DNA of 37,354 bases, from contig SVLT01000020.1 of the NCBI GenBank assembly GCA_015067845.1, positions 1 through 37,354 of the forward strand. Reading direction: 5' to 3'. The position numbers were made by a program, and so were the translations under genes. The notes under the pieces are model-generated. The model saw nothing but the letters and a program-made list of their open reading frames with translations. It made no database searches and was not told the origin of the DNA. Below, in pieces: positions 31,083 to 37,354 of this stretch (the first letter of the stretch is position 1; each line of letters opens with the position of its first letter). The stretch is from Oscillospiraceae bacterium (GTDB lineage Bacteria > Bacillota > Clostridia > Oscillospirales > Oscillospiraceae).

Positions 31083-33220
31083 AGATCTATTCTATGACAG
31101 CCACCTTCGGCAAGCTGGAACGGCAGACCCTGACCCTGACGCCGGGATTAAACATCATTGAAGCTCCCAACGAATGGGGCAAGAGCACCTGGTGCGCCTT
31201 CATTGTCGCCATGCTTTACGGCATCGACACCAAGGCCCGTACTACGCAGACGGCCCTTGCGGACAAAGAGCGATATGCTCCCTGGTCCGGTGCGCCCATG
31301 GAGGGACGTATGGACATCTGCTGGAATGGCAGAAATATCACCATCGAGCGCAGCACAAGAGGCCGTGTGATCTTTGGCGAATTCCGCGCCTATGAGACAG
31401 AAAGCGGCCTGGATGTGCCGGAACTGACAGCGGCCAACTGCGGAATGGAATTGCTGGGTGTGGAACGGAGCGTTTTCGTCCGGGCAGGTTTTTTGAAGCT
31501 GTCCGATATGCCCGTGACCCAGGATGATGCCCTGCGCCGCCGGCTCAACAATCTGGTCACCACCGGCGATGAGGACGGCGCGGCGGATAAACTGGCTCAA
31601 TCTCTGAAAGAATTGAAAAACAAGTGCCGCTACAATAAGAGTGGCTTACTGCCCCAGGCAGAAGCCCAGCGGGACGGTCTGGAAGAAAAACTCCATTCTT
31701 TGCAGGAACTGAACGCACAGGCAGAGCGTCTGCAGCAGCGGCAGGAAGAATTGAATGTCTGGATAGCCAAGCTGGAAAACCACAAGGCTGCTTTGAACTA
31801 TGCCAAGGCGCAGGAAGATTCCCAGCACATCCGGGAAGCGGAATTGGCCAGAGACCGGATCGGGGAAGACCTGAAAGCTCTGGAAAGGGAGTGTGCCACA
31901 CTGCCTTCGGAGGAGGAAGCGGAGCGCGCCCGTACCGAACTGCAAAAGCTGCACAGCGAGAGCATGTCGTTGCAAATGGAGCAGCAGATGCTGCCCCCCG
32001 TTCCGGAAAAACCGGCAGCACCCAAGTGCTTTGATGGTTTGACCGGCGAGCAGGCGATCGAGCAAGCAAAAGCGGATGCAGTCCAGGCCGAAAAGCTGAA
32101 AAAGACAAAGAAAAATGCCCTCTTGGGCATTGGTGTTGCGCTGATGATTCTTGGCGCATTGGCCGCGGCGGCCGGACTGGTGCTGAGTTTGCTGTTTGCT
32201 GTTGGCGGTTTGCTTTTCGCTGTGGGTGTTACGCTGACAGCCATCGGCGGAAGCAAAAAGAAAAAGTGCAAGACCCTTTTGGATGCGCTCACAGCCAAAT
32301 ACGAAACACCCCAAACCGAGCTGTGGATTTCCACGGCAGAGGAATTTGCGAAAACACAGAGTGGGTATGAACAGGTAATGGCCGGGCATCAGCAAACGGT
32401 TGCACAGCTGCAACAACGCCGTGAGGATCTGATGCAGCGTTTGCGGTCCGCCACATCCGGCGAGGCCATTGGCGTGCGCATGGAAAAGTGGGAGCAGATT
32501 ACGAAAAAATGGAAGACCTTATCGGATACCCGTCGGGACTTCCAGCGTGCGGAGAGCCAAATCACGGCATTGAAGGCCATGACCAAAAATGTGCCTGCGC
32601 CCTCTGCACCGGATGAGCTGACCCAAACCCTCAGTGAGACTGAGACCCTTTTGACCAATGCCGCCTTTGAGCAGAAGCAAAACCAGCTGCGCCTTGGTCA
32701 GTTCCAGGGTCAGGCGGAAGCGTTGGGTCAGGAATCGGATCTGCGGGCCAAGCTGAAACAGGCGCGTCTGCGCATCGCCCGGCTGGAAGAGACCTATGCG
32801 GCTTTGGAAGTGGCACAGGAAGCACTGAGAAAAGCCACAAGCGAGCTGCAGCGGCGTTTTGCGCCCAGAATTGCCAAGCGCACAGAGGAGCTGTTCGGCA
32901 AATTCACCGCCGGTCGGTATGAGACCGTGCGGCTGAAAGAGGATCTGAGTCTGGAAGTGGGCATGCAGCAGGAGATCAAGACTCATTCCGTTCAATGGCC
33001 CAGCGACGGAACGGTGGATCAGTTGTATCTGGCGTTGCGACTGGCGGTTGCCGAGGAATTGACACCGGGGGCGCCCCTGGTGCTGGATGATGCCATGGTG
33101 CGTTTTGACGACACCCGTCTGGCAACAGCGCTGCATATTCTTTCGGAAATGGCAGAAGATAAGCAGGTGATCCTGTTTACCTGCCAGAGCCGGGAAAAGA
33201 AACTGCAAGGAGAAGCGTAA
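31079..33220 (+). CDS. SbcC/YhaN-like AAA ATPase with a central membrane segment
   Basis: A 713-residue ABC/SMC-type ATPase: N-terminal half with Walker A APNEWGKST (29-37; commonly GPNxAGKST), long coiled coils (about 165-340 and 400-600), and a C-terminal half with the signature-like SDGTVDQLYLALRLA and Walker B PLVLDDAMVRFDD (Asp670-Asp671). Between the coils, residues 346-390 form two strongly hydrophobic helices flanked by Lys runs, where SbcC has its zinc hook. The start is GTG at 31079, ten bases after AGGAGG and overlapping the upstream stop. Membrane-associated DNA-end processing with the SbcD-like protein is the best guess. Confidence 0.85.
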   Translation: MKIYSMTATFGKLERQTLTLTPGLNIIEAPNEWGKSTWCAFIVAMLYGIDTKARTTQTALADKERYAPWSGAPMEGRMDICWNGRNITIERSTRGRVIFGEFRAYETESGLDVPELTAANCGMELLGVERSVFVRAGFLKLSDMPVTQDDALRRRLNNLVTTGDEDGAADKLAQSLKELKNKCRYNKSGLLPQAEAQRDGLEEKLHSLQELNAQAERLQQRQEELNVWIAKLENHKAALNYAKAQEDSQHIREAELARDRIGEDLKALERECATLPSEEEAERARTELQKLHSESMSLQMEQQMLPPVPEKPAAPKCFDGLTGEQAIEQAKADAVQAEKLKKTKKNALLGIGVALMILGALAAAAGLVLSLLFAVGGLLFAVGVTLTAIGGSKKKKCKTLLDALTAKYETPQTELWISTAEEFAKTQSGYEQVMAGHQQTVAQLQQRREDLMQRLRSATSGEAIGVRMEKWEQITKKWKTLSDTRRDFQRAESQITALKAMTKNVPAPSAPDELTQTLSETETLLTNAAFEQKQNQLRLGQFQGQAEALGQESDLRAKLKQARLRIARLEETYAALEVAQEALRKATSELQRRFAPRIAKRTEELFGKFTAGRYETVRLKEDLSLEVGMQQEIKTHSVQWPSDGTVDQLYLALRLAVAEELTPGAPLVLDDAMVRFDDTRLATALHILSEMAEDKQVILFTCQSREKKLQGEA

Positions 33221-33588
33221 TGGGCGATTGTAAAGGCGGATGTGGCGGCTGCTGCGGAAATTGCGGCGGTTGCGGAAGTACTTTGGTACTGACTCCGGAG
33301 GAAATTACCATACTGCGGCTTTTGGGGCAGATTCCCTTTTTGCCCGTGGCCCGCAGTGCATCATCCATGGAGCCTGTGTATCTGGAAGAAGGGGAGTTGT
33401 CCCCGGAAGAAGGAGGCCGGGCATTGCAGCGCCTGGAAAAGCGCGGCCTTATTTCTATTGACTTTGATCAGCCCTTAAAGGGCGGATACAGTCCTGCATA
33501 TGATGCCTACCCCATCAAGGGCAGCATCGCCCTGACCATCCTGGGCCAGCAGGCGGTGGATCTCCTGGAGATCCAAGGCGTGGAATAA
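33220..33588 (+). CDS. Small protein with Cys/Gly-rich N-terminus
   Basis: A 122-residue protein of unrecognised family. The first 20 residues, MGDCKGGCGGCCGNCGGCGS, contain six Cys among Gly, suggesting a metal or iron-sulfur site. The rest looks helical and winged-helix-like (LTPEEITILRLL, GGRALQRLEKRGLISID, ALTILGQQAVDLL). The ATG overlaps the ATPase stop (TAATG), with AAGGAGA upstream, so it is translated with the SbcCD-like pair and may work with it. It is the last gene of the operon. Confidence 0.8.
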   Translation: MGDCKGGCGGCCGNCGGCGSTLVLTPEEITILRLLGQIPFLPVARSASSMEPVYLEEGELSPEEGGRALQRLEKRGLISIDFDQPLKGGYSPAYDAYPIKGSIALTILGQQAVDLLEIQGVE

Positions 33589-33589
33589 T

Positions 33590-33614
33590 GTAGGGGCGGC
33601 AACCTGCCGCCCGC
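33590..33614 (+). repeat. GTAGGGGCG-type palindromic repeat, copy 3
   Basis: GTAGGGGCGGCA, two or three loop bases, TGCCGCCCGC: the cleanest copy of the palindrome also found at 490-514 and 25492-25520. It starts right after the stop codon at 33588. Confidence 0.65.
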
Positions 33615-33620
33615 AAAGAA

Positions 33621-33652
33621 CCGCAGCACCAATTGGTGCTGCGGGTTTGTTA
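33621..33652 (+). terminator. Terminator of the ymdB-sbcDC-like operon
   Basis: CCGCAGCACC and GGTGCTGCGG pair around AATT, followed by GTTTGTTA. Confidence 0.75.
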
Positions 33653-33673
33653 TTAGAGAGATGGAAATCGGCA

Positions 33674-34126
33674 TTAAGAGATTATTTTAGAAATCAATTT
33701 ATATGAAATACTTTTTCCTTCTTTTCTGGAAAATGAGATCGACGCAACGAGACTGAAAAGGAATAATCCTATGAGAAAAAACCAGCCCGATCCGCTGTCA
33801 GCAGAAAGCTTCTCGTTGAATTCTAAAATGGCATCAAAGAAAGGTATTCCTGAACGGTTCATTTCGTTGATTACACATCCGAAATATAAAAATAGTGGAA
33901 TTTCAGCAGCAGCCAAGGGGTCAATATACCATTTCAGCAAGCTGAAGCGCATAATTACGGCAATCAGTATCGGTGTCGCAAGATACAGAAAACCATAGGT
34001 GATGGCTATGACTGTCCCAAGATTTGATGTACGAAATAACGCTGCCGAGCCGTAAAGGAAACCCACATAAATGAGCAAAGACAGTATGTAATATGCCAAA
34101 TGGAAAAAGAGCATCTTCGTTCGCAT
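33674..34126 (-). CDS. Small four-helix membrane protein, unknown function
   Basis: A 150-residue protein with four hydrophobic segments (about 7-30, 38-60, 72-87 and 113-131) and a basic C-terminus. I do not recognise a family. The ATG at 34124-34126 has a strong AGGAGGT upstream, which supports it being a real gene. It is clearly more AT-rich than its neighbours and uses different codons, suggesting acquisition from elsewhere. It lies 47 bases after the M42 peptidase stop and could be co-transcribed with it. Confidence 0.65.
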   Translation of the reverse strand: MRTKMLFFHLAYYILSLLIYVGFLYGSAALFRTSNLGTVIAITYGFLYLATPILIAVIMRFSLLKWYIDPLAAAEIPLFLYFGCVINEMNRSGIPFFDAILEFNEKLSADSGSGWFFLIGLFLFSLVASISFSRKEGKSISYKLISKIIS

Positions 34127-34173
34127 GAAATTACCTCCTGACCTAATTTGGAGTTATCAGTCTGGCAATGCTT

Positions 34174-35214
34174 TTACATATCCAAATAGCCACACAGTAC
34201 TTTCAGCGTGTTCATAATGCCGTCCATGTGGCTGCGTTCGTAGCCGTGGCTGGCGTAAACACCGGCACCAATCAGGCCGTGGCGGATATCCACACCGCTG
34301 CGCAGCGTTGCTTCCACATCGGAGCCATAGTAGGGGTACACGTCCACCGCATAGTCCGCGCCGGTCTTCTTGGCGGCTTCAATGAGTTTGCCCACCACCT
34401 CATAGGAATAGGGGCCGCCGGAATCCTTGGCGCAGATGGATACCTGCTTTTCGGTGCAGTTCAGTCCGTCGCCCACACAGCCCATGTCCACGGAAATGGC
34501 TTCCGTAACCCCGGCAGGCACGGATGCCGAGCCGCCGTGACCCACTTCTTCGTACACCGTTACATGCACATAGGTTTTGCGGCCGGGAACGATGCCGTTG
34601 TCGCTGAGGTATTTGGCAAAGCCCAGCAGGATACCAACGCTCAGCTTGTCATCCAGAAAACGGCTCTTCAAATAGCCGCTGGGGGTGCGACGGGTGCGGG
34701 GCTCAAAGCACACAATGTCGCCCACCTCAATGCCCAGCTTTTTGGCGTCGGCAGCAGAATTCACGTCTTCGTCCAGCACCACTTCCACCGTGTCGAAGGA
34801 ACGCTTGGCGTTAGAATACTCGCCGTTGACATGAACGGATGCGTTGCAAAGCTGACATGTGCCGTCGATGACCTTGCCGGAGCGGGTGTATACCCAAACA
34901 TTTTCCGCTTCGCCGTTGTTGGCGCTCATGCCGCCGAGAGGGGACAGCCGCAGACGACCATTTCCCTTGATCTGTGCCACCATTGCGCCCAGGGTGTCAG
35001 CATGGGCTTCCAGGAACAGAGCATCGTCCTCTTTCTCGCCGCCCAGGTCGATGAGCACACCGCCTTTTTCGGTGATGCTTGCGGCAAAGCCCAGTCCCTC
35101 AAATTTTTCCTTTACCCAGGCAGCTGCCCGGGCGGTAAAACCGCTGGGGGAGTCAATGGAGAGCAGGGTCTCCGTCATTTCCCAGGCGTATTCCGCATAA
35201 TTTTGTCCAATCAT
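34174..35214 (-). CDS. M42-family metallopeptidase
   Basis: A 346-residue cytoplasmic aminopeptidase of the M42 family (glutamyl aminopeptidase/FrvX-like), which form large tetrahedral complexes and trim peptides. Metal and catalytic residues are visible: EAHADTLG (His, Asp), FLDDKLS (Asp), VYEEVGHGG (Glu-Glu), DMGCVGD (Asp) and ASHGYERSH (His). The frame is open upstream to 35361, but AAGGAGG seven bases before the ATG at 35212-35214 and the promoter at 35238-35266 fix the start. Confidence 0.93.
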   Translation of the reverse strand: MIGQNYAEYAWEMTETLLSIDSPSGFTARAAAWVKEKFEGLGFAASITEKGGVLIDLGGEKEDDALFLEAHADTLGAMVAQIKGNGRLRLSPLGGMSANNGEAENVWVYTRSGKVIDGTCQLCNASVHVNGEYSNAKRSFDTVEVVLDEDVNSAADAKKLGIEVGDIVCFEPRTRRTPSGYLKSRFLDDKLSVGILLGFAKYLSDNGIVPGRKTYVHVTVYEEVGHGGSASVPAGVTEAISVDMGCVGDGLNCTEKQVSICAKDSGGPYSYEVVGKLIEAAKKTGADYAVDVYPYYGSDVEATLRSGVDIRHGLIGAGVYASHGYERSHMDGIMNTLKVLCGYLDM

Positions 35215-35237
35215 AGAAGCTACCTCCTTTTTTCTTA

Positions 35238-35266
35238 ATCTTAGCACAATTCCGTCCGGAAAACAA
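35238..35266 (-). promoter_or_regulatory. Promoter for the M42 peptidase gene
   Basis: On the minus strand TTGTTT (35261-35266), 17 bases and TAAGAT (35238-35243). Moderate match. No equally clear promoter was found for the divergent nagB. Confidence 0.55.
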
Positions 35267-35402
35267 GTCTGTTGAAAATTGCAACCTGCCCGATGGGATA
35301 AAAAAGACTTTATTTGTACCAAAACAAACTGGATTCGACGGTGACATCTATACAACGACAAAGGAAAGTGATAGGATATAGAAAACCAAAGGAGTGTGTA
35401 TT

Positions 35403-36140
35403 ATGCGTTTAATTCGTGCAAAAGATTATCAGGATGCCAGCCGTAAGGTGGCAAATATCATTTCTGCTCAGGTGATTTTGAAGCCGGAATGTGTATTGGG
35501 TCTGGCCACCGGCAGCAGCCCCATCGGTGCTTATCAGCAACTGATTAAATGGTGCGACAAGGGTGACGTGGATTTCTCTCAGACCAAGACCGTCAATCTG
35601 GATGAGTACGTAGGCCTGACTGCCGACCACGATCAAAGTTATTCCTATTTTATGCACCAGAATTTCTTTGATCATATCAATATCGATCCTGCAAACACCA
35701 ATCTTCCCAACGGCCTGGAACTGGATGCAGCCAAAGAGTGTGCCCGCTATGACAAGGTGATCGCCAATCTGGGCGGCGTGGATCTGCAGCTTCTGGGCAT
35801 CGGTGCCAACGGTCATATCGGTTTTAACGAACCGGCGGAGCAGTTTAGCACCGGCACCAACCGTGTGGATCTGACGGCTTCCACCATTACCGCAAATTCC
35901 CGTTTCTTTGAAAACGAGAGCATGGTGCCCCGTCAGGCCTACACCATGGGTATGCTGGCCATCATGCAGGCCAAGCGCATCGTTATGATCGCCACCGGCA
36001 AGAACAAGGCCCAGGCGGTATACGATTCCTTCTGCGGCCCGGTAACACCCCGCGTGCCTGCATCTATCTTGCAGCTGCATCCGGATTTCGTCCTGGTTGC
36101 GGATGAAGAAGCACTGTCTCTGGTGGGAGATAAACTGTAA
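35403..36140 (+). CDS. nagB: Glucosamine-6-phosphate deaminase
   Basis: NagB converts glucosamine 6-phosphate to fructose 6-phosphate and ammonia, linking amino-sugar (for example peptidoglycan or mucin sugar) use to glycolysis. The 245-residue protein has GLATGSSPIGAYQ, the NLDEYVGL segment, and LGIGANGHIGFNEP with the active-site His and Glu. Length matches the family. AAAGGAG lies eight bases before the ATG at 35403. No nagA lies in the window; the gene stands alone. Confidence 0.96.
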   Translation: MRLIRAKDYQDASRKVANIISAQVILKPECVLGLATGSSPIGAYQQLIKWCDKGDVDFSQTKTVNLDEYVGLTADHDQSYSYFMHQNFFDHINIDPANTNLPNGLELDAAKECARYDKVIANLGGVDLQLLGIGANGHIGFNEPAEQFSTGTNRVDLTASTITANSRFFENESMVPRQAYTMGMLAIMQAKRIVMIATGKNKAQAVYDSFCGPVTPRVPASILQLHPDFVLVADEEALSLVGDKL

Positions 36141-36144
36141 ATGC

Positions 36145-36178
36145 AAATCGTGCCGGAACGAGCGTTCCGGCACGATTT
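36145..36178. terminator. Bidirectional terminator between nagB and the DUF1893 gene
   Basis: A 16-base-pair perfect stem, AAATCGTGCCGGAACG with CGTTCCGGCACGATTT, and a two-base nominal loop. Plus-strand tail TTAGTTTAG. It overlaps the final base of the minus-strand stop codon. Confidence 0.82.
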
Positions 36179-36591
36179 TAGTTTAGTTTAGCAAGGGCGT
36201 CATAAATGGCAGTCAGTGCCTTAGTGGGATCGGTGATGTTCCAAACGGCTTGTTCCATGGGACAGAAGCCGTCGTTGGTACGGTTTCGGATGGCTGGCAC
36301 AAGTTCGTCGTATTCCACCGAGACCAGCGCGTTTGTAAGCACATCCAAAGCGGACCGGCTGATCACACGGGCGTAGAGGTGCTTGATACCCAACAGACAA
36401 TATAAATAAGCGGCAGCCTTGCCTACTACCTTGTCGGCGACAGAATAACCCGACACATCCCGACCGCTTTCCAAAATGTCCAGCAGCGGACGCACACCGC
36501 GCCGTTTGTCCGTAAGGATCGTCTGCCCGTCGCAGAACACGCAAGTATGACCGTTTATATTCAGCAGCATTTTCGCTTTTTCCAGGTTCAT
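36178..36591 (-). CDS. DUF1893 domain protein
   Basis: A 137-residue protein of the DUF1893 (TM1506-like) family, with a cytidine-deaminase-like fold; function unknown. Family marks are the internal VADKVVGKAAAYLY helix and a C-terminal RTNDGFCPMEQAV with the CPME motif. GGGAGGA lies six bases before the ATG. A promoter is at 36621-36649 on the minus strand. Confidence 0.82.
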   Translation of the reverse strand: MNLEKAKMLLNINGHTCVFCDGQTILTDKRRGVRPLLDILESGRDVSGYSVADKVVGKAAAYLYCLLGIKHLYARVISRSALDVLTNALVSVEYDELVPAIRNRTNDGFCPMEQAVWNITDPTKALTAIYDALAKLN

Positions 36592-36620
36592 ATCGTTCCT
36601 CCCGCCAAATGATTATCGTA

Positions 36621-36649
36621 AGAATATCATACATCTGCAAGAAAATCAA
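36621..36649 (-). promoter_or_regulatory. Promoter for the DUF1893 gene
   Basis: On the minus strand TTGATT (36644-36649), 17 bases and TATTCT (36621-36626). Confidence 0.5.
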
Positions 36650-36711
36650 ATCATATCCTTGAATATTAGGGAGCAGAGTTGGCGATAATCCCTGAGCAGG
36701 AGGCGATTGCA

Positions 36712-37140
36712 GTGAAATTAAAAGACATTATGAGTTCCAATGTGATCAAAATTCATCCCAACGAAAGCGTGGCGGTTGCTGCGCGGTTGTTGGCAAACCA
36801 CAATATCGGCGTGCTGCCGGTGTGCGGAAGTGACGGGAAAATCTGCGGCATGGTGACAGACCGGGATCTGGTGACAAGATGCCTGGCAGCCAATCGGACA
36901 CCGGAGCAAACCAGGGTGCAGGATGTGATGACCGGCCGGATCGTATCCGCGTCCCCCAATATGGATGTCGCCGTTGCGGCGTATCTTATGGGACGGGAAC
37001 AGGTGCGCCGCTTGCCGGTGATCGAGGACGGGAAACTGTGCGGAATGGTCAGTGTGGGGGATCTGGCAGGAAGGGAGGAGAGCAGCTACGATGCGGCAGA
37101 AGCGTTAGAGGGAATCTGCTCCAATCTGAGCCAAAAATAA
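36712..37140 (+). CDS. CBS-domain pair protein
   Basis: A 142-residue protein made of two CBS domains (KLKDIMSSNVIKIHPNES... and VQDVMTGRIVSASPNMD...), each ending in a typical GMVTDRDL or GMVSVGDL strand-helix. Such stand-alone pairs bind adenine nucleotides and act as energy sensors or regulators; the partner is unknown. The start is GTG at 36712, eight bases after AGGAGG; an upstream in-frame TTG at 36679 lacks a ribosome binding site. It precedes the probable rRNA promoter. Confidence 0.88.
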   Translation: MKLKDIMSSNVIKIHPNESVAVAARLLANHNIGVLPVCGSDGKICGMVTDRDLVTRCLAANRTPEQTRVQDVMTGRIVSASPNMDVAVAAYLMGREQVRRLPVIEDGKLCGMVSVGDLAGREESSYDAAEALEGICSNLSQK

Positions 37141-37354
37141 AAACAAAAAAATTTACAAAAAACGAAAAATTGTGCTTGACAATAAAAAATATATATGTTA
37201 TCATGTCAAAGTTCGCAACAGCGGACATCTGTACCTTGTAAATTGAATAATGTGAGACGAACGAAAATAACACCTTGGACAATTAATGGATTGTTTAAGC
37301 GATGTAGAATCGAAAAAAACAGCCAACGAAATTCTTGAGTAAAATTTGCTAGAA
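37141..37354 (+). promoter_or_regulatory. Strong promoter and untranslated leader, probably of an rRNA operon
   Basis: TTGACA (37176-37181), a 17-base AT-rich spacer and TATCAT (37199-37204) follow A-tracts that resemble an UP element. The next 150 bases have no supported gene and include ACCTTGTAAATTGAATAA, like the pre-rRNA segments of Clostridia, and a CGAT/ATCG mini-hairpin near 37300. I infer that 16S rRNA begins just past the window edge, a usual place for an assembly to stop. Confidence 0.6.

Noticed and set aside
35270..35402. Promoter or operator for nagB
   Set aside because: AT-rich stretches and a TTTGT...ACAAA pair are present, but no -35/-10 pair with proper spacing was convincing.
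36660..36711. Promoter TTGAAT...GATAAT before the CBS gene
   Set aside because: The spacer would be about 19 bases, too long to call with confidence.

Overview
The window looks like one contig from a Gram-positive anaerobe of the Clostridia, most likely an Oscillospiraceae/Ruminococcaceae gut-type bacterium. This is inferred from gene content, not from a database match. The signs are an IspH-ribosomal protein S1 fusion, ribosomal protein L27 with a cleavable leader next to its protease Prp, a cohesin/dockerin pair, Shine-Dalgarno sites of the AAGGAGG type, TTGACA/TATAAT-like promoters with 17-base spacers, and short GTAGGGGCG intergenic palindromes. Both ends stop at repeats: an IS3-type element at the left, and at the right a strong promoter with a long untranslated leader that probably serves an rRNA operon just outside.

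Left arm (1-12.4 kb). An IS end has cut a small membrane-protein gene. Then come mnmA (tRNA thiolation) on the minus strand and, divergently, a two-gene surface operon. Its first gene encodes a secreted GH24-type lysozyme with InlB-like, SH3 and Ig-like modules and a C-terminal dockerin. The second encodes a signal-peptide protein with one cohesin domain, Cys/His-rich repeats and a C-terminal membrane anchor. I read these as a matched docking pair, and it is the most interesting feature of the window. It is followed by a D-2-hydroxyacid dehydrogenase, tmcAL (tRNA acetate ligase), ackA (acetate kinase), a small membrane protein with an extreme Cys/Asp tail, birA, and a membrane-anchored E2-like acyltransferase that lacks the catalytic histidine.

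Middle (12.4-24.2 kb). A stand-alone homocysteine methyltransferase diverges from an M29 aminopeptidase. rpmE, hflX, a MITE-like element and a yigZ-type gene follow. Then comes a tight replication/transcription/translation operon: dnaG, a short sigma-70 factor, a degenerate second sigma-like protein, cmk and ispH-rpsA. The fusion gene has an internal ribosome binding site and start at the S1 junction. A small Dabb-domain gene closes this block.

Right arm (24.2-37.4 kb). A secreted, membrane-anchored protein with GGDNTT repeats is followed by more repeats and by the rplU-prp-rpmA-obgE cluster with an L21-type leader. Next is an AraC-type regulator with a perfect palindrome at its transcription start, then an overlapping operon of ymdB, an SbcD-like nuclease, a membrane-spanning SbcC-like ATPase and a Cys/Gly-rich small protein. 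An AT-rich four-helix membrane protein, an M42 peptidase, nagB, a DUF1893 protein and a CBS-pair protein follow.

The genes are mainly housekeeping (tRNA modification, translation, replication, acetate metabolism, amino-sugar catabolism), with a few surface systems. No tRNA gene, CRISPR array or prophage was recognised.
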